In this document: in pieces, positions 45,841-59,062 of the stretch | Layout of the letters: the number at the start of each line of letters is the position of its first letter | Position numbering within the stretch: the first letter of the stretch is position 1 | Source of the DNA: Silanimonas sp. | GTDB lineage: Bacteria > Pseudomonadota > Gammaproteobacteria > Xanthomonadales > Xanthomonadaceae | Direction of reading: 5' to 3' | Length of the DNA stretch: 64,000 nucleotides | Assembly: GCF_027530345.1 (NCBI RefSeq) | Contig: NZ_JAPZQK010000018.1 | Location: 186,001 to 250,000 of the forward strand | Position numbers and translations under genes: made by a program | Notes under the pieces: generated by a model | Told to the model about the DNA's origin: nothing | The model's input: only the letters and a program-made list of their open reading frames with translations | Database searches by the model: none

Positions 45841-47195
45841 TCAAGCCGCGGCTTTCACCGCAGCGGAGAGAGCGTCGAGCACGCGCTGCATCAGGCCCGC
45901 ATCGTCGGCCTCGACGGTGACGCGCACCACCGGCTCGGTGCCGGAAGGGCGAAGGAAGGCACGGCCACGGCCCTGCACGGCCGCCTGGGCATCGGCCAAC
46001 GCAGCCTTGACGCTCTCGGCCTCGGCCGGCTTCACGCCCGGCGCGACCTTCACGTTGACCGTCTTCTGCGGGACCTTGGCCATGCCCGACAGCGCCTGCT
46101 TCAACGTCAGGCCGCGACGGCACAGGACCTCGAGGACCTGAAGCGCGCTGACGATGCCGTCGCCCGAGCTCACGCGGTCGAGGCACAGCAGGTGGCCCGA
46201 GGTTTCGCCGCCGAGGACGGCGTCGTTCTCCATCAGGGCCTGGTGCACGTAGCGGTCGCCCACCTTGGTGCGCAGGAACGCGATGCTGCGCTCGGCGAAG
46301 GCCCGTTCGAGGCCGTAGTTGGTCATCAGCGTGCCGACCACCGGGCCACGGAGGCGGCCGCTCTGCTGCCAGTCGTCCGCGAGGATCCACAGCAGGTCGT
46401 CGCCGTCGCGCACGACGCCATCGCTGTCGACGAACAGCACACGGTCGCCGTCGCCGTCGAAGGCGATGCCGAGCTCGGCACCGGTCTCGCGCACGCGGGC
46501 GGCGAGGAATTCCGGGTGCGTGGAGCCCACGCCGTCGTTGATGTTCAGGCCGTTCGGATCGACGCCGATGGCGTCCACCCGGGCGCCGAGCTCGCGGAAC
46601 ACCAGCGGGCCGAGCTGGTACGTCGCACCATGGGCGCAATCCACCACGATCCGCATGCCGCCGAGGTTGAAGCGGCGCGGCACCGAGCCCTTGCAGGCTT
46701 CGACGTAGCGCGCGACCGCGTCGCGGGTGCGCACGGCCTTGCCGAGCTTCTCCGAGGACACCGTGCTGAACGGATGATCCAGCGCGGCCTCGATGGCCAG
46801 CTCGGTGGCGTCGTCGAGCTTCTCGCCTTCGGCCGAGAAGAACTTGATGCCGTTGTCGTAGTGCGGGTTGTGCGAGGCGCTGATGACGATGCCACCGTCG
46901 GCACCGAGCGAACGCGTCAGGTGCGAGACGGCCGGCGTGGGCATGGGCCCCATCAGCTGGACGTCGACGCCAGCAGCCACGAGGCCAGCCTCCAGCGCCG
47001 CTTCGAACATGTAGTTCGAGATGCGGGTGTCCTTGCCGATGACGACCAGCGGCTTGCGCCAGTCGCCCTCGCCACGCGCAGCACGCAGCGCGTGGCCGTA
47101 GGCGTTGCCGAGGCGCAGGACGAAATCCGCCGAGATGGCGCCCTCGCCCACCCGGCCGCGGATGCCGTCGGTGCCGAAGTACTTCCGCGCACCCA

Positions 47196-47196
<1 letters not shown>
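45841..47196 (-). CDS. glmM: Phosphoglucosamine mutase
   Basis: 451 aa; [36 protein letters not shown]. Confidence 0.97.
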
Positions 47197-48068
<872 letters not shown>

Positions 48069-48110
48069 GGAGGGCCCGGGTGTGGTCAGGGCCGCAAAGT
48101 GTAGCGGAAG

Positions 48111-48141
48111 GCCGGCAGGGGGCCGGAACGCCCCCGCCGGC
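48111..48141 (-). terminator. Strong hairpin after trpA, in the trpA-accD gap
   Basis: GCCGGC(a)GGGGGC-cggaac-GCCCCCGCCGGC, 12 bp with one bulge; no clear T tract. Confidence 0.4.
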
Positions 48142-48147
48142 GCCGGA

Positions 48148-48948
48148 TCAGCTGTCGAGGCCGGCGCGGATCGGCTGCAGGAAGGCGCGTGCCGTCGCCA
48201 CCGGGTCGGCAGCGTCCGCCAGCGCCTGCACCAGCGCGCTGCCGACGATGACGCCGTCGCCATGCGCCGCAAGCGCCTTGGCGGAGGCTGCATCCTTGAT
48301 GCCGAAGCCGATCAGCACCGGCACCGGGCTGTGCGCGCGCAGGATCGCGGCCTTGGCGGCTACGTCGCCAGTGTCGAGTTTGCTGGCGCCAGTGACGCCC
48401 GCGAAGCTGACGTAGTACAGATAGCCCTGCGCGTGCATGCGAAGCGGCCCCAGGCGGGCTTCGGTGGTGGTCGGCGCAACGAGGGCGATCAGGTGCAGGC
48501 CGCGGGCGGTGAACACCTCGCGCACCGGGTCTGCCTCCTCGAGCGGCAGGTCGACCAGCAGCACGCCGTCGACGCCGGCGGCCGCGGCCTCGTCGGCGAA
48601 GCGCTCGACACCGCGCATCTCGATCGGGTTCAGGTAACCCATCAGGACGACCGGCGTGGCGGTATCCGTCGCGCGGAACTGGCGCACGCACTCCAGCACG
48701 AAGCTCAAGCCCACCTTGCGCTCGATGGCGCGCTCGGAGCTCTTCTGGATGACGGGGCCGTCGGCCATCGGGTCGGAGAACGGCACGCCGAGTTCGATCA
48801 GGTCGGCGCCGCCTTCAACAAGGGAGTGCATCACCGGCACGGTCGATTCGCGCGACGGATCGCCGGCGGTGACGAAGGGAACCAGCGCCTTGCGGCCGGC
48901 GGCTTTGAGCGCGGCGAGGCGCGCGTCGATGCGGTTCACGGCGCTCAC
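48148..48948 (-). CDS. trpA: Tryptophan synthase alpha chain (GTG start)
   Basis: [50 protein letters not shown]; overlaps the trpB stop. Confidence 0.95.
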   Translation of the reverse strand: MSAVNRIDARLAALKAAGRKALVPFVTAGDPSRESTVPVMHSLVEGGADLIELGVPFSDPMADGPVIQKSSERAIERKVGLSFVLECVRQFRATDTATPVVLMGYLNPIEMRGVERFADEAAAAGVDGVLLVDLPLEEADPVREVFTARGLHLIALVAPTTTEARLGPLRMHAQGYLYYVSFAGVTGASKLDTGDVAAKAAILRAHSPVPVLIGFGIKDAASAKALAAHGDGVIVGSALVQALADAADPVATARAFLQPIRAGLDS

Positions 48949-50174
48949 AGCGAGATCCCTTCGCGCTTGGCGATGGTGAAGATGTCCTTGTCGCCACGGC
49001 CGGACAGGTTCACCAGCACGCGCTGGTCCTTGCGCATCGTCCGAGCGAGCTTCATGGCCTGGGCGATGGCGTGGCTGCTTTCGAGCGCGGCGAGGATGCC
49101 TTCGGTGCGCGCCAGCAGGTGGAAGGCCTCCATGCACTCGTCGTCGGTGACGCCGACGTACTGCGCGCGGCCGGTGTCCTTGAGGAAAGCGTGCTCCGGA
49201 CCGACACCCGGGTAGTCGAGGCCGGCCGAGATCGAGTGCGTCTCGGTGATCTGGCCATCGTCGTCGCAGATCAGGTAAGTGCGGTTGCCGTGCAGCACAC
49301 CCGGGCGGCCAGCCACCAACGAGGCGGCATGGCGGCCGGTAGCGACACCGTCGCCCGCGGCTTCGGCGCCGATGAGCGCGACATCGCGATCGTTGAGGAA
49401 AGCGTGGAACATGCCGATGGCATTGCTGCCGCCGCCGACGCAGGCGACGACGGCGTCGGGCAGCGCACCGTACTCGGCCAGCATCTGCGCGCGCGATTCC
49501 TTGCCGACCACGGCGTTGAAGTCGCGCACGAGCGTCGGGTACGGGTGCGGGCCGGCGACCGTGCCGATGATGTAGAAGGTGTCGTGAACGTTGGTGACCC
49601 AATCGCGCAGTGCTTCGTTCAGCGCGTCCTTCAGGGTCTTGCTGCCGCTCTCCACCGGCACCACGGTGGCGCCGAGCAACTTCATGCGGAACACGTTCGG
49701 CGCCTGGCGCTCGACGTCGGTGGCGCCCATGTAGACGACGCACTCGAGGCCGAGGCGCGCAGCCACGGTGGCCGAGGCCACGCCGTGCTGGCCGGCGCCG
49801 GTCTCCGCGATGATGCGGGTCTTGCCCATCCGCTTGGCGAGCATCGCCTGGCCGATGGTGTTGTTGATCTTGTGCGCGCCGGTGTGGTTCAGGTCCTCGC
49901 GCTTGAGCAGGATCTGCGCTCCGCCGACCTTCGCCGACAGGCGGGCCGCGTGGTAGATCGGGCTCGGGCGGCCGACGTAATGCTTGTAGTCGTCCGCCAG
50001 TTCGGCCTGGAACGAGGGATCGGACTGCGCGACGCGATAGGCCTCGGCCAGCTCGGCCAGGGGCTGCATCAGCGTTTCAGCGACGAAGCTGCCACCGTAC
50101 GGACCGAAATGCCCGCGGGCGTCCGGGTACTGGTGGAAATCGTCAACGGACGGGGGGATCTGCGATGAAGCCAT
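48945..50174 (-). CDS. trpB: Tryptophan synthase beta chain
   Basis: 409 aa; [38 protein letters not shown]. Confidence 0.97.
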   Translation of the reverse strand: MASSQIPPSVDDFHQYPDARGHFGPYGGSFVAETLMQPLAELAEAYRVAQSDPSFQAELADDYKHYVGRPSPIYHAARLSAKVGGAQILLKREDLNHTGAHKINNTIGQAMLAKRMGKTRIIAETGAGQHGVASATVAARLGLECVVYMGATDVERQAPNVFRMKLLGATVVPVESGSKTLKDALNEALRDWVTNVHDTFYIIGTVAGPHPYPTLVRDFNAVVGKESRAQMLAEYGALPDAVVACVGGGSNAIGMFHAFLNDRDVALIGAEAAGDGVATGRHAASLVAGRPGVLHGNRTYLICDDDGQITETHSISAGLDYPGVGPEHAFLKDTGRAQYVGVTDDECMEAFHLLARTEGILAALESSHAIAQAMKLARTMRKDQRVLVNLSGRGDKDIFTIAKREGISL

Positions 50175-50796
50175 CGGCGCGGCGAACCTCTTCGACGAAA
50201 CGAACCATGCGCTCAGCGTCCTTCAGGCCGGGAGCGCTCTCGATGCCACTGGACACGTCGACGCCGAACGGCCGCGACTGGCGGACCGCCTCGAAGACGT
50301 TGTCGGGAGTGAGCCCGCCGGCCAGAAGCCAAGGCTTCGGCAGCGCAGGCAGGTCGGACCAGTCGAACCGGGCACCCTGCCCGCCCTGCTCGCCGGCCTT
50401 GTGGCCATCGAGCAGAAAGGCGTCCACCGAAGGGTAGCGCTTGGCGAGCGATTCCGCAGCGGCCACGCCCTCGCCCATCGCCAAAGTCTTCACATACGGC
50501 AGGCCGAAACGTTCGCAGAACGCGGCCTCTTCACGGCCATGGAACTGCAGCAGCGTCGGGCGCAGCGCACGGATCGCGGCCCGCACGAGCGCCTCCTCCG
50601 GATCCATGAAGAGCGCGACGACCTGCGCCAACGGCGGCACGGCGGCGCGCATCGACTCCGCCTGGGCGGGATCGAGCGCGCGCCGGCTGCCGGGCACGAA
50701 GATGAACCCGAGGGCGTCGACGCCGAGCTCGCCGGCGAGGCGCACGTCGCCGGGTCGGGTCAGGCCGCAGAACTTGATGCGGGTGCGATGGGCCAT
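50143..50796 (-). CDS. trpF: Phosphoribosylanthranilate isomerase
   Basis: Start [39 protein letters not shown]. Confidence 0.95.
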   Translation of the reverse strand: MAHRTRIKFCGLTRPGDVRLAGELGVDALGFIFVPGSRRALDPAQAESMRAAVPPLAQVVALFMDPEEALVRAAIRALRPTLLQFHGREEAAFCERFGLPYVKTLAMGEGVAAAESLAKRYPSVDAFLLDGHKAGEQGGQGARFDWSDLPALPKPWLLAGGLTPDNVFEAVRQSRPFGVDVSSGIESAPGLKDAERMVRFVEEVRRADGFIADPPVR

Positions 50797-50800
50797 GGCG

Positions 50801-51631
50801 TCAGGCGTCGAGGTCGGCGTAAGGCAGGACGGCGAGGGGCCGCGGGCGATCGATCCAACCCTCCGGCAGGCTGACGGCCTCCGGCAAGGCCCAGGCGCGC
50901 GGATAGCGCGGCCCGAGGAAGGCCAAGCCGGCCGCCGGCGCCGTCGGACCGGCGACGGTGCGATCGCGTCCAACGAGCAGTTCGCCGATCCAGGCTTCGG
51001 GCCGCTCGCCGCGCCCCACCACCATCAGGCTGCCGACGATGTTGCGCACCATGTGGTGCAGGAACGCATTGGCCTGCACCTCGACGATGACCTGGTCGTC
51101 CTCGCGGCGCACGGTGATCGCGTGCAGGTCGCGCATCGGGTGTCGGGCCTGGCACTGCGCCGTTCGGAAGGCGCTGAAGTCGTTCTCGCCAAGCAGGGCC
51201 TGCGCCGCCCGGTGCATGGCTTCGGCGTCGAGCGGGCGCGGCTCCCAGCTCAAGTGCTCGCGCATCAACGCGGGGCGCACGCGGCGATTCAACAGGCGGT
51301 AGCGGTAGCGGCGCGCCCGCGCGGAGTGGCGGGCATGGAAGGCCCCGGCGACCGGCTGGGCCCAGAGCACGCGCACCGATGGCGGCAAGCGCGTGTTGGT
51401 CCCCTCGACGAAGGCGCGCAGCGGCCTTTCGACCGTGGTCTCCAGATGGACGACCTGCTGGGTGGCGTGCACGCCGGCATCGGTGCGCCCAGCGCACACG
51501 GCATCGACCTCGTGCTGGAGGATCGAGGCCAGTGCAGCCTCGACCGCACCCTGCACCGAATCACCGTGCGAAAGCCGCTGCCAACCGAGGAAGCCGCTGC
51601 CGTCGTATTCGATGCCGAGTGCGTAGCGCAT
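50801..51631 (-). CDS. truA: tRNA pseudouridine(38-40) synthase
   Basis: 276 aa; [17 protein letters not shown]. Confidence 0.96.
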   Translation of the reverse strand: MRYALGIEYDGSGFLGWQRLSHGDSVQGAVEAALASILQHEVDAVCAGRTDAGVHATQQVVHLETTVERPLRAFVEGTNTRLPPSVRVLWAQPVAGAFHARHSARARRYRYRLLNRRVRPALMREHLSWEPRPLDAEAMHRAAQALLGENDFSAFRTAQCQARHPMRDLHAITVRREDDQVIVEVQANAFLHHMVRNIVGSLMVVGRGERPEAWIGELLVGRDRTVAGPTAPAAGLAFLGPRYPRAWALPEAVSLPEGWIDRPRPLAVLPYADLDA

Positions 51632-51668
51632 GGCGGAAGGCCGCAGGTCGAACCCTGCGGCCGCAACC

Positions 51669-54116
51669 TCAACCGATCGACTTCAGCAGGCGCTCGGCTT
51701 CCGCACGGGCGGCCGCGCTGCCCTCGGCCAGCACTTCCTCGAGCATGCCGCGAGCGCCATCGACGTCACCGATCTCGATGTAGGCCTTGGCCAGCTCGAG
51801 GCGGGTGTCGTCGAGGCCGGCCTCGTCCGAGGTGGGCAACTCGACGATCGGGCGCTCGGCCGTCTCGCGCTCGTCGAACGCGTGCACGACCGGCGGCGCC
51901 GGCGGCTCGGGCTCGAGGGCAGCAGGACGCGTGCGCAAATCGATGCCGCTGATCGGATTCCACTGCAGCTCGCGGAAGAGCGCGTGGCCCGGGACCAGGC
52001 CCATCCCCATCACCACCACTTCGCGCCAGCGCGGGTCACCGGGCTTCTCGACGTGCACGCGCATCCGCTCGGCCGCCTTGAGGAAAGCGTCGGTGTCGCC
52101 GGTGTTGTAGAGCTGCCGCAGCAGGGCGACATGCGTATCGAGATCCGCAGGCGCCCCGTCGATATTCCGCTCGAGCTCGCGCAGCACCGGATTCGCCGTG
52201 GGCGCCGTGTCGTTGTCGACCGACGGTGCTTCCGGCGCCGGTGCGGCCACAGGCACAGCCTCGGCCTCGACGGCAGCGGCGTTCGACTCCTCGCTGGTGG
52301 AGGCCGGGAGGTTCGACAGGGAATCCTCGTCGTCCGAGAGGCGCGAGCGCGAGCTCGCGGCGGGTGGCACGTTCGGAAGGGGGCGCTTCGCGTCCGTGCT
52401 GCGTCGGCGGCGGAGCAACAGGCCCACGAGGCCACCAACGAGCACCAGGCCACCCGCACCCAGCACCATCGGGTTGCTGTACCACGGCGCCGCCGCGTCG
52501 GTCGGCGCATCCGCCGGGGCAGCGGCCGTCGGCGAGGCCGGCGCCGGACTGGCCGGATCGGTGGCTTCGGCAGCGGGGGCTGCGTCTGGCGTAACGACCA
52601 CGGGGGCGTCCACGGGGTCCGCTTCGACCGCACCGGCAGCGGCGGGCTCGACAGCCCCGGACGCGGCCGGCACCTTCCCGTTCGACGGCGCCGCAGCCTC
52701 ACCCGTGCGCTGCTCGCGCAGAGCCTGCTCCATCGCACTGAGCTGGCTGTCCTTGAGCTCGATCAGCCGCTTCTGTTCGTTGGCAAGCGACTCCTGTTCC
52801 GTGAGACGCGACTGAAGCTCACGCAGCTCGGCCTCGCGTACCGACAGGTCCTCGCGGGCCTGCTCGAGCTGCGCGCGCAGCTCGCTGCCCGAACCACCGG
52901 ACGACGCGCCCGACTGCGCACCGACTGCACCGGCACCTGCAGGCGGCGCGATCTCGAGTCGACCGCTGGCCGGCGTCGACGGCGCGGCCGACGGACGGGC
53001 CGGAACCTGGGCGGTGGCGGCCGGCGGCAACGCCGCCGTCGGCGCCTCGCCCGGGCTCGGCATCGGCGCCGGGGTCGGCGACAGGGCGCGCCATGCGGCC
53101 ATCTGCTCGCGGACACGGTCCTCGGCCTCGGCGCCAGCGAGACCACGGGCCTCGTCGGCCGTCGGAATACGCAGGACGGCGCCTTTGCGGAGCAGGTTGA
53201 TGTTGTCGCGCAGGAAGGCGTCGGGGTTCGCGCGCTGGATGGCCAGCATCATCTGGGCGACGGAGGTGCCCTGCTGGTTGGACGACGCGATCCGCCACAG
53301 GGTCTCGCCCTCGGCCACGGCGTGGCTGCCGGGCGTGGCCGCGGGAATGGCGGCCGGCACGGGCGACGGTGTGGGCGCGGGAGGAGGCGGAGGCGGGGCC
53401 TCCGCGACGACGGGCTGGGGTGCGGGCTCGGGCGGCGGCGGTTGCGCCGCCGCTTCGGGCTGTGGCGCCGGCGCCGCCGGAGGCGGCGTGGCGGCGACCG
53501 GGGCCGGCGTCGGCTCGGGCAGCGGCGCGACAGGCTCCGGCGGCAGCGGTTCGGCGACCGGCGCGGGCTCGGCCTCGGCCACCGGCGGCGCGGGCACCGA
53601 CAGCGGCGGCATCTCGGCGGCGGGCTCCGGCTCGGGCGCAGGCGCCGCGGACGGCGCAGGCGTGGGGGCTGCGGCCACGGTCGGCGCGGTCATCGGCGTG
53701 ACGGTCGCAGCGGCAATGTGCGGCGGATCGACCAGCGCCGTGAATTCGCGCACCACGCTGCCTCGACCCCAGTCGGCTTCGAGCAGGAAGGCGACGAATG
53801 GATCGTCCACGCGGTTCGAAGTCGTCACGCGCACCACCGGTTCACCGCGGGCATTGCGGCCCACGCTGAACTGCAGGTTGGCGGTCACGCCCGCCGGGCG
53901 AGGCAGTCCGACGCGATCGAAGGCCTCCGGCGGCGCGAGGCGCACGCTCAGGGCGTCCAGCTCGCCCGGTCCGACGCCGATCAGCGGGATCTCCGCGACC
54001 AGCGGCTGGTTGAGCTGCGACTTCACTTCGAGCGTGCCAAGGCCCAGCGCATGGGCATCGCTCGCGATGAACGCGAGCGCCATGGCCAGGGGAAGGACCT
54101 TCACCGGGTGTTTCAT
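51669..54116 (-). CDS. fimV: FimV-family pilus assembly/cell-pole protein
   Basis: 815 aa; N-terminal FimV domain ([22 protein letters not shown]), LysM-like segment, TM, acidic C-terminus with LARAYIEIGD-type TPR ([22 protein letters not shown]); conserved asd-fimV-truA context. Confidence 0.9.
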   Translation of the reverse strand: MKHPVKVLPLAMALAFIASDAHALGLGTLEVKSQLNQPLVAEIPLIGVGPGELDALSVRLAPPEAFDRVGLPRPAGVTANLQFSVGRNARGEPVVRVTTSNRVDDPFVAFLLEADWGRGSVVREFTALVDPPHIAAATVTPMTAPTVAAAPTPAPSAAPAPEPEPAAEMPPLSVPAPPVAEAEPAPVAEPLPPEPVAPLPEPTPAPVAATPPPAAPAPQPEAAAQPPPPEPAPQPVVAEAPPPPPPAPTPSPVPAAIPAATPGSHAVAEGETLWRIASSNQQGTSVAQMMLAIQRANPDAFLRDNINLLRKGAVLRIPTADEARGLAGAEAEDRVREQMAAWRALSPTPAPMPSPGEAPTAALPPAATAQVPARPSAAPSTPASGRLEIAPPAGAGAVGAQSGASSGGSGSELRAQLEQAREDLSVREAELRELQSRLTEQESLANEQKRLIELKDSQLSAMEQALREQRTGEAAAPSNGKVPAASGAVEPAAAGAVEADPVDAPVVVTPDAAPAAEATDPASPAPASPTAAAPADAPTDAAAPWYSNPMVLGAGGLVLVGGLVGLLLRRRRSTDAKRPLPNVPPAASSRSRLSDDEDSLSNLPASTSEESNAAAVEAEAVPVAAPAPEAPSVDNDTAPTANPVLRELERNIDGAPADLDTHVALLRQLYNTGDTDAFLKAAERMRVHVEKPGDPRWREVVVMGMGLVPGHALFRELQWNPISGIDLRTRPAALEPEPPAPPVVHAFDERETAERPIVELPTSDEAGLDDTRLELAKAYIEIGDVDGARGMLEEVLAEGSAAARAEAERLLKSIG

Positions 54117-54219
54117 GCCTTTCTCCCAAGACGCGGCCGACGGGGTCCCGGCCGAACGTCAACACTTGAAAACCGCCGCAACAGTAAGCCGAATGCCCCT
54201 GATCCGCCAAGGATTTCGG

Positions 54220-55239
54220 TCAGCCGCGCTTCGCCGCCAGCAGCTCGGCAACCTGCACCGCGTTCAGCGCGGCGCCCTTGCGGATGTTGTCGGCCACGAT
54301 CCACAGCGAGAGGCCGCGCGGGTGGGAGATGTCCTCGCGGATGCGGCCCACGTAGACCGGATCGCTGCCGGAGGCGTGCGTCACCGGCGTCGGCCACTCG
54401 CCGTTGGCGGGGTTGTCGACCACCTCGATGCCGGGCGCCTTCTCGAGCAGGGCGCGCGCCTCGGCGGCGGTGAGCTTGTCACGGGTCTCGAGGTGCACGG
54501 CCTCGGAATGGCCGAAGAACACCGGCACGCGTACCGCCGTCGGGTTCACCTGGATGCTGGCGTCGCCGAGGATCTTGCGGGTCTCGTGGACCAGCTTCAT
54601 CTCTTCCTTGGTGTAGCCGTTGTCGGTGAACGCATCGATCTGCGGGATCAGGTTGTAGGCGATCTGCACCGGGAAGCGCGTCGGGTTCGGGTCCTCGAAG
54701 CGCAGCAGGGCGGCGGTCTGCCGGCCGAGCTCCTCCGGGCCCGAGCGGCCGGCGCCCGACGTCGACTGGTAGGTGGCGACGTTGATGCGGGTGATGCCGA
54801 CGGCGTCATGGATCGGCTTCAGCGCGACGACCATCTGCATGGTCGAGCAGTTCGGGTTGGCGACGATGCCGCGCGGGATTGAATCCAACGCCTCCGGGTT
54901 CACTTCGCTCACGACCAGCGGCACGTCGGCGTCCATGCGGAAGGCCGAGCTGTTGTCGATGACGATGGCGCCCGCGGCGGCGAACTTCGGCGCGAACTCG
55001 CGCGAGATGTCGCCGCCGGCCGAGAACAGCGCGAAATCGACACCCGTCGGATCGAAGGTGGCGAGGTCCTGGATGGTGAGCTTGTGGTTGCCGAAATCGA
55101 CCTTGTTGCCGGCGGAACGCTCGCTGGCGAGGGCGATGACTTCGCTCGCCGGGAACTTCCGCTCGGCGAGGATGGAGAGCATGGTTTCACCGACGGCGCC
55201 GGTGGCGCCGACGACGGCGACCTTGAAGCGGTTCGACAT
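54220..55239 (-). CDS. asd: Aspartate-semialdehyde dehydrogenase
   Basis: Start MSNRFKVAVVGATGAVGETML; IVANPNCSTMQMVVAL; STSGAG. Confidence 0.97.
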   Translation of the reverse strand: MSNRFKVAVVGATGAVGETMLSILAERKFPASEVIALASERSAGNKVDFGNHKLTIQDLATFDPTGVDFALFSAGGDISREFAPKFAAAGAIVIDNSSAFRMDADVPLVVSEVNPEALDSIPRGIVANPNCSTMQMVVALKPIHDAVGITRINVATYQSTSGAGRSGPEELGRQTAALLRFEDPNPTRFPVQIAYNLIPQIDAFTDNGYTKEEMKLVHETRKILGDASIQVNPTAVRVPVFFGHSEAVHLETRDKLTAAEARALLEKAPGIEVVDNPANGEWPTPVTHASGSDPVYVGRIREDISHPRGLSLWIVADNIRKGAALNAVQVAELLAAKRG

Positions 55240-55372
55240 GGATTTTCCTCTTGGATTCGTGTGCATTGAGCGTTGCGGGTGCGCGGCGCGACGCGCCGGC
55301 GCATGGCGCGCGGGCACGGCGCCCGCGTCGCGGAATCAGTGGCCCCGGGCCTCGGAAGCGTGACGCCCGAGG

Positions 55373-56494
55373 CTAGGGTTTTCGCTCAAGTTTGCCGCCG
55401 CCCTCGCCCGCCACGCGCGGGGTGATCTCGCCGACGTCACCGCACTGGGCGCGATGGCGCAGGGCCTGGTCCATCAGCACGAGGGCCATCATGGCCTCGC
55501 AGATCGGCGGCGCACGCAGGCCCACGCAGGGGTCGTGGCGTCCGGTGGTGATGACCTCGACGGCGTTGCCGTGCACGTCCACGGTCGGACCCGGCAGGCG
55601 CAGGCTGGAGGTGGGCTTGAAGGCCACCTCGCAGGTGACCGGCTGGCCGCTGCTGATACCGCCGAGCACGCCGCCCGCGTGGTTGCTGGCGAAGCCGTCA
55701 GGGTGCATCAGGTCGCGGTGCTCGGTGCCGAGCTGGCCGACGCTGGCGAAGCCGGCGCCGATCTCGACGCCCTTCACCGCATTGATCGACATCATCGCGG
55801 CCGCGAGTTCGCCGTCGAGCTTGCCGTAGATCGGCTCGCCCCAGCCTGGCGGCACGCCCAGGGCTTCGACGCGGACGCGGGCGCCGACCGAATCGCCGGA
55901 CTTGCGCAGCGCGTCCATGAACGCTTCGAGCTCAGGCACCTGGGCGGCATCCGGCCAGAAGAACGGGCTGTCCTCGACCGCGGACCAGTCCCAGCCCCTC
56001 GGCGTGATCGTGTGCAGCTGACTGACACAGGCGCGCACCGTGACGCCGAAGCGCTCGCGCAGCCACTTCTTGGCGATGACGCCGGCGGCCACGCGCATCG
56101 TCGTCTCGCGGGCCGAACTGCGGCCGCCACCGCGCGGGTCGCGGATGCCGTACTTCTGCCAATAGGCATAATCGGCGTGGCCCGGGCGGAACTGCTCGCT
56201 GATCTTGGCGTAGTCCTTCGACTTCGCATCGGTGTTACGGATCAGCAGGGCGATCGGCGTGCCCGTGGTCTTGCCCTCGAACACGCCGGAGAGGATCTCG
56301 ACCTCGTCGGCCTCGTGGCGCTGCGAGGTGTGGCGCGAGCGGCCGGTGGCGCGGCGTTCGAGGTCGGCGCGGAATTCCTCCGGCGCGATCGCGAGGCCGG
56401 GCGGGCAGCCGTCGATGACGCAACCGATGGCCGGGCCGTGGCTTTCGCCGAACGTGGTGACCGCGAAGAGCTGCCCGAAGGTGTTGCTGGCCAT
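55373..56494 (-). CDS. aroC: Chorismate synthase
   Basis: 373 aa; [39 protein letters not shown]. Confidence 0.98.
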   Translation of the reverse strand: MASNTFGQLFAVTTFGESHGPAIGCVIDGCPPGLAIAPEEFRADLERRATGRSRHTSQRHEADEVEILSGVFEGKTTGTPIALLIRNTDAKSKDYAKISEQFRPGHADYAYWQKYGIRDPRGGGRSSARETTMRVAAGVIAKKWLRERFGVTVRACVSQLHTITPRGWDWSAVEDSPFFWPDAAQVPELEAFMDALRKSGDSVGARVRVEALGVPPGWGEPIYGKLDGELAAAMMSINAVKGVEIGAGFASVGQLGTEHRDLMHPDGFASNHAGGVLGGISSGQPVTCEVAFKPTSSLRLPGPTVDVHGNAVEVITTGRHDPCVGLRAPPICEAMMALVLMDQALRHRAQCGDVGEITPRVAGEGGGKLERKP

Positions 56495-56513
56495 GCGCGT
56501 CAGGCGTCCGTGC

Positions 56514-57431
56514 TCAGGGGCGTTGGTTCGCCAGACGGGCGATGTCGGCGTGGTGGGCGACGAGGTCGTCGTGGTGCAGGGCGAAGATGCCCATCTGCCC
56601 CACCTTGAACTCGATCCAAGCGAAGGGGACGTCGGGCAGCAGGCGCTCGAGGTGCTGCTGGCTCTCGCCGACCTCGCAGATGAGCACGCCGTGCTTGCGC
56701 AGGTGCAGCGGGGCGTCGCGGAGGATCTTCAACACCAGGTCGAGGCCGTCGTCGCCGGCGCGCAGGGCCATCTCGGGCTCGTGCGCGTACTCGGCGGGCA
56801 GCGCATCGGTCTCCACGTTGGTGACGTAGGGCGGGTTGGTGACGATCAGGTCGTAGTGACGGCCGGTCAGCGGGCCGTAGAGGTCGCCGTGGTGCAGGCT
56901 GACGTTGCGGGCGTCGAGGCGCTCCACGTTCTCACGGGCCAGCGACAATGCCTCGGGGCTCAAGTCGACGGCGTCGACGGTCCAATCCGGGTTGTAGTGG
57001 CCCATGGCGATGGCGATGCAGCCGCCGCCGGTGCAGATGTCGAGCGCGTCGCGAACCTCGACGTCGCCGATCCACGGCTGGAAGCCGTTGAGGATGAGCT
57101 CGGCGATGGGGCTGCGCGGCACCAGGGCGCGCGAATCGCTCTTGAACGAGAGACCGGCGAACCAGGCCTCGCCCGTGAGGTAGCAGGCCGGCACGCGCTC
57201 GTCGATGCGGCGCTGGAACAGGCACAGCACCTTGGCCTTCTCGTCGGCGGTGACGCGCGACTGGCCGTAGATCGGGTTGAGGTCGTGGGGCAGGTGCAGG
57301 GCGTGGAGCACCAGCTGGGTGCTTTCGTCCATCGCGTTGTCGTAGCTGTGGCCGAAGGTCAGGCCGGCCTCCCCGAAGCGGCTCGCGCCGTAGCGGATGA
57401 GGTCGATGATCGTCTGGAGTTCGGCAGGCAT
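56514..57431 (-). CDS. prmB: 50S ribosomal protein L3 glutamine methyltransferase
   Basis: Start [44 protein letters not shown]. Confidence 0.95.
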   Translation of the reverse strand: MPAELQTIIDLIRYGASRFGEAGLTFGHSYDNAMDESTQLVLHALHLPHDLNPIYGQSRVTADEKAKVLCLFQRRIDERVPACYLTGEAWFAGLSFKSDSRALVPRSPIAELILNGFQPWIGDVEVRDALDICTGGGCIAIAMGHYNPDWTVDAVDLSPEALSLARENVERLDARNVSLHHGDLYGPLTGRHYDLIVTNPPYVTNVETDALPAEYAHEPEMALRAGDDGLDLVLKILRDAPLHLRKHGVLICEVGESQQHLERLLPDVPFAWIEFKVGQMGIFALHHDDLVAHHADIARLANQRP

Positions 57432-57533
57432 GCGGCTGGGCACCCGACATCGGGCTTCACGGGACAAGCGCCCGAGTATAGCCAGCGCCCCTATACTTTG
57501 CGGCCTTGATCCTGATGTTTTGGCGGCATTTCC

Positions 57534-58205
57534 ATGTTCAATCGGACCTTTCTCCTGGTGATCGTCGCAGCCGTCTTCGCCGGCCTCGGCCTGCTGGCCG
57601 GCGAGCGCTGGCTGTCGCGCGATGGCGGTTCTGACCTGCCCGCCTTCGAGGCGATCACCCCCTACCCCACGCCGCGCGCGATACCGTCGTTCGAATTGCT
57701 GTCGGCCGACGGCCCGGTCAGCGCGGACACCCTGCGCGGCCGCTGGACCGTGGTGTTCATCGGCTTCGTGTCCTGCCCGGACGTCTGCCCGACCACCCTG
57801 ACCGACATGGCCAAGGCGCAGAAGGCCTGGGAGGCCCTGCCCGAAGCGACGCGCCCCCGCCTGCTGTTCGTGTCGATCGACCCGGAGCGCGACACCCCGG
57901 AACTGCTGGCTGGCTACGCCCGCCACTTCCACCCGGCCACGCTGGCGGCCACGCAGCCTGACCTCGCGGCGCTGGAAGCCTTCACCAGCAGCCTCAGCCT
58001 CGTGTTCCGAAAGGTGCCGCTCGGCGCCAGCTACACCATGGACCACAGCGGCTCGATGGTGCTGCTCGATCCCGAGGTGCGCGTGGCCGGCGTGATCCGT
58101 CCGCAGATGCCCGCCGGTGCGACGGTCGGCAGCGGCGTGGTCGCCACCATCGACCCGCAGGCCGTGGCCCGCGACCTGGCCCGCCTCGCCGGAGCCGCGC
58201 CGTGA
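57534..58205 (+). CDS. SCO1/SenC-family copper chaperone-like protein
   Basis: 223 aa, TM N-terminus, [12 protein letters not shown] (CxxxC), later conserved His in [11 protein letters not shown]. Confidence 0.88.
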   Translation: MFNRTFLLVIVAAVFAGLGLLAGERWLSRDGGSDLPAFEAITPYPTPRAIPSFELLSADGPVSADTLRGRWTVVFIGFVSCPDVCPTTLTDMAKAQKAWEALPEATRPRLLFVSIDPERDTPELLAGYARHFHPATLAATQPDLAALEAFTSSLSLVFRKVPLGASYTMDHSGSMVLLDPEVRVAGVIRPQMPAGATVGSGVVATIDPQAVARDLARLAGAAP

Positions 58206-59044
58206 GCCTGGCGGTCTTCCTCCAGTACGTGTTGCCGCATCGCCTCCTGTCGAGCCTCGCCTACCGGCTGGCGCGCTCGGAGTGGGCGCCGCTGAAACGC
58301 TGGCTGATCACCGCCGTGGTGCGGAAGTTCAACGTCAACCTCGCCGAGGCGGCGAGCCCCGATCCGGAAAGCTACGCGAGCTTCAATGCCTTCTTCACCC
58401 GGCCGCTGAAGCCCGGTGCGCGCGTCGCCGATGCCGACCCGAAGGCGGTGTTGTGCCCGGCCGACGGCAAGATCGCGCAGATCGGCCGCATCGAAGAGGG
58501 CCGCATCTTCCAGGCCAAGGGCCAGCACTTCACCGCCGCCGAGTTCCTTGCCGACGAGGCCAAGGCCGAGGCCTACCGCGACGGCTGGTTCGCCAACGTC
58601 TACCTCTCCCCGCGCGACTACCACCGCGTGCACATGAGCCTGAAAGGCACGCTGGTCGAAACCGCGCACGTGCCGGGCCGGCTGTTCAGCGTGGCACCGT
58701 GGGCCGCGCGCGCCATTCCGCGGCTGTTCGCGCGCAACGAGCGCCTCGTCTGCCACTTCGAGGGCGAGCACGGCCCCTTCGTGGCGGTGATGGTCGGCGC
58801 GATCCTCGTCTCCGGCGTGGAGACGGTCTGGAGCGGCGAGGAGATCCCCGCCTATGCCGACCGCGTGATCCGCAAGGACTGGCGCGGCAAGGGCATCACG
58901 CTGGAGCGCTTCGCCGAGATGGCGCGCTTCAACTACGGCAGCACCGTGGTACTGCTGTTCCCGAAGGCGATGCTCGCCTCGATGGAAGCCATCCCCGCGG
59001 AAGCCCCGGTGGTGCTCGGCCAGCGCATCGGCACGCTGGCCTGA
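58202..59044 (+). CDS. psd: Phosphatidylserine decarboxylase proenzyme
   Basis: 280 aa; [17 protein letters not shown] self-cleavage motif near the C-terminus. Confidence 0.95.
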   Translation: MSLAVFLQYVLPHRLLSSLAYRLARSEWAPLKRWLITAVVRKFNVNLAEAASPDPESYASFNAFFTRPLKPGARVADADPKAVLCPADGKIAQIGRIEEGRIFQAKGQHFTAAEFLADEAKAEAYRDGWFANVYLSPRDYHRVHMSLKGTLVETAHVPGRLFSVAPWAARAIPRLFARNERLVCHFEGEHGPFVAVMVGAILVSGVETVWSGEEIPAYADRVIRKDWRGKGITLERFAEMARFNYGSTVVLLFPKAMLASMEAIPAEAPVVLGQRIGTLA

Positions 59045-59062
59045 GCCGGACGCTGCAGCCGC

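Noticed and set aside
52200-53700. Repetitive Ala/Pro/Glu-coding DNA in fimV considered as a tandem-repeat element
   Set aside because: Irregular low-complexity coding typical of FimV central regions; no consistent repeat unit seen by eye.
55280-55373. GC-rich inverted repeats between asd and aroC (e.g. 55349-55373), considered as a riboswitch
   Set aside because: Only generic short GC palindromes, no recognised riboswitch signature and no T tract; probably a structured spacer or weak terminator.
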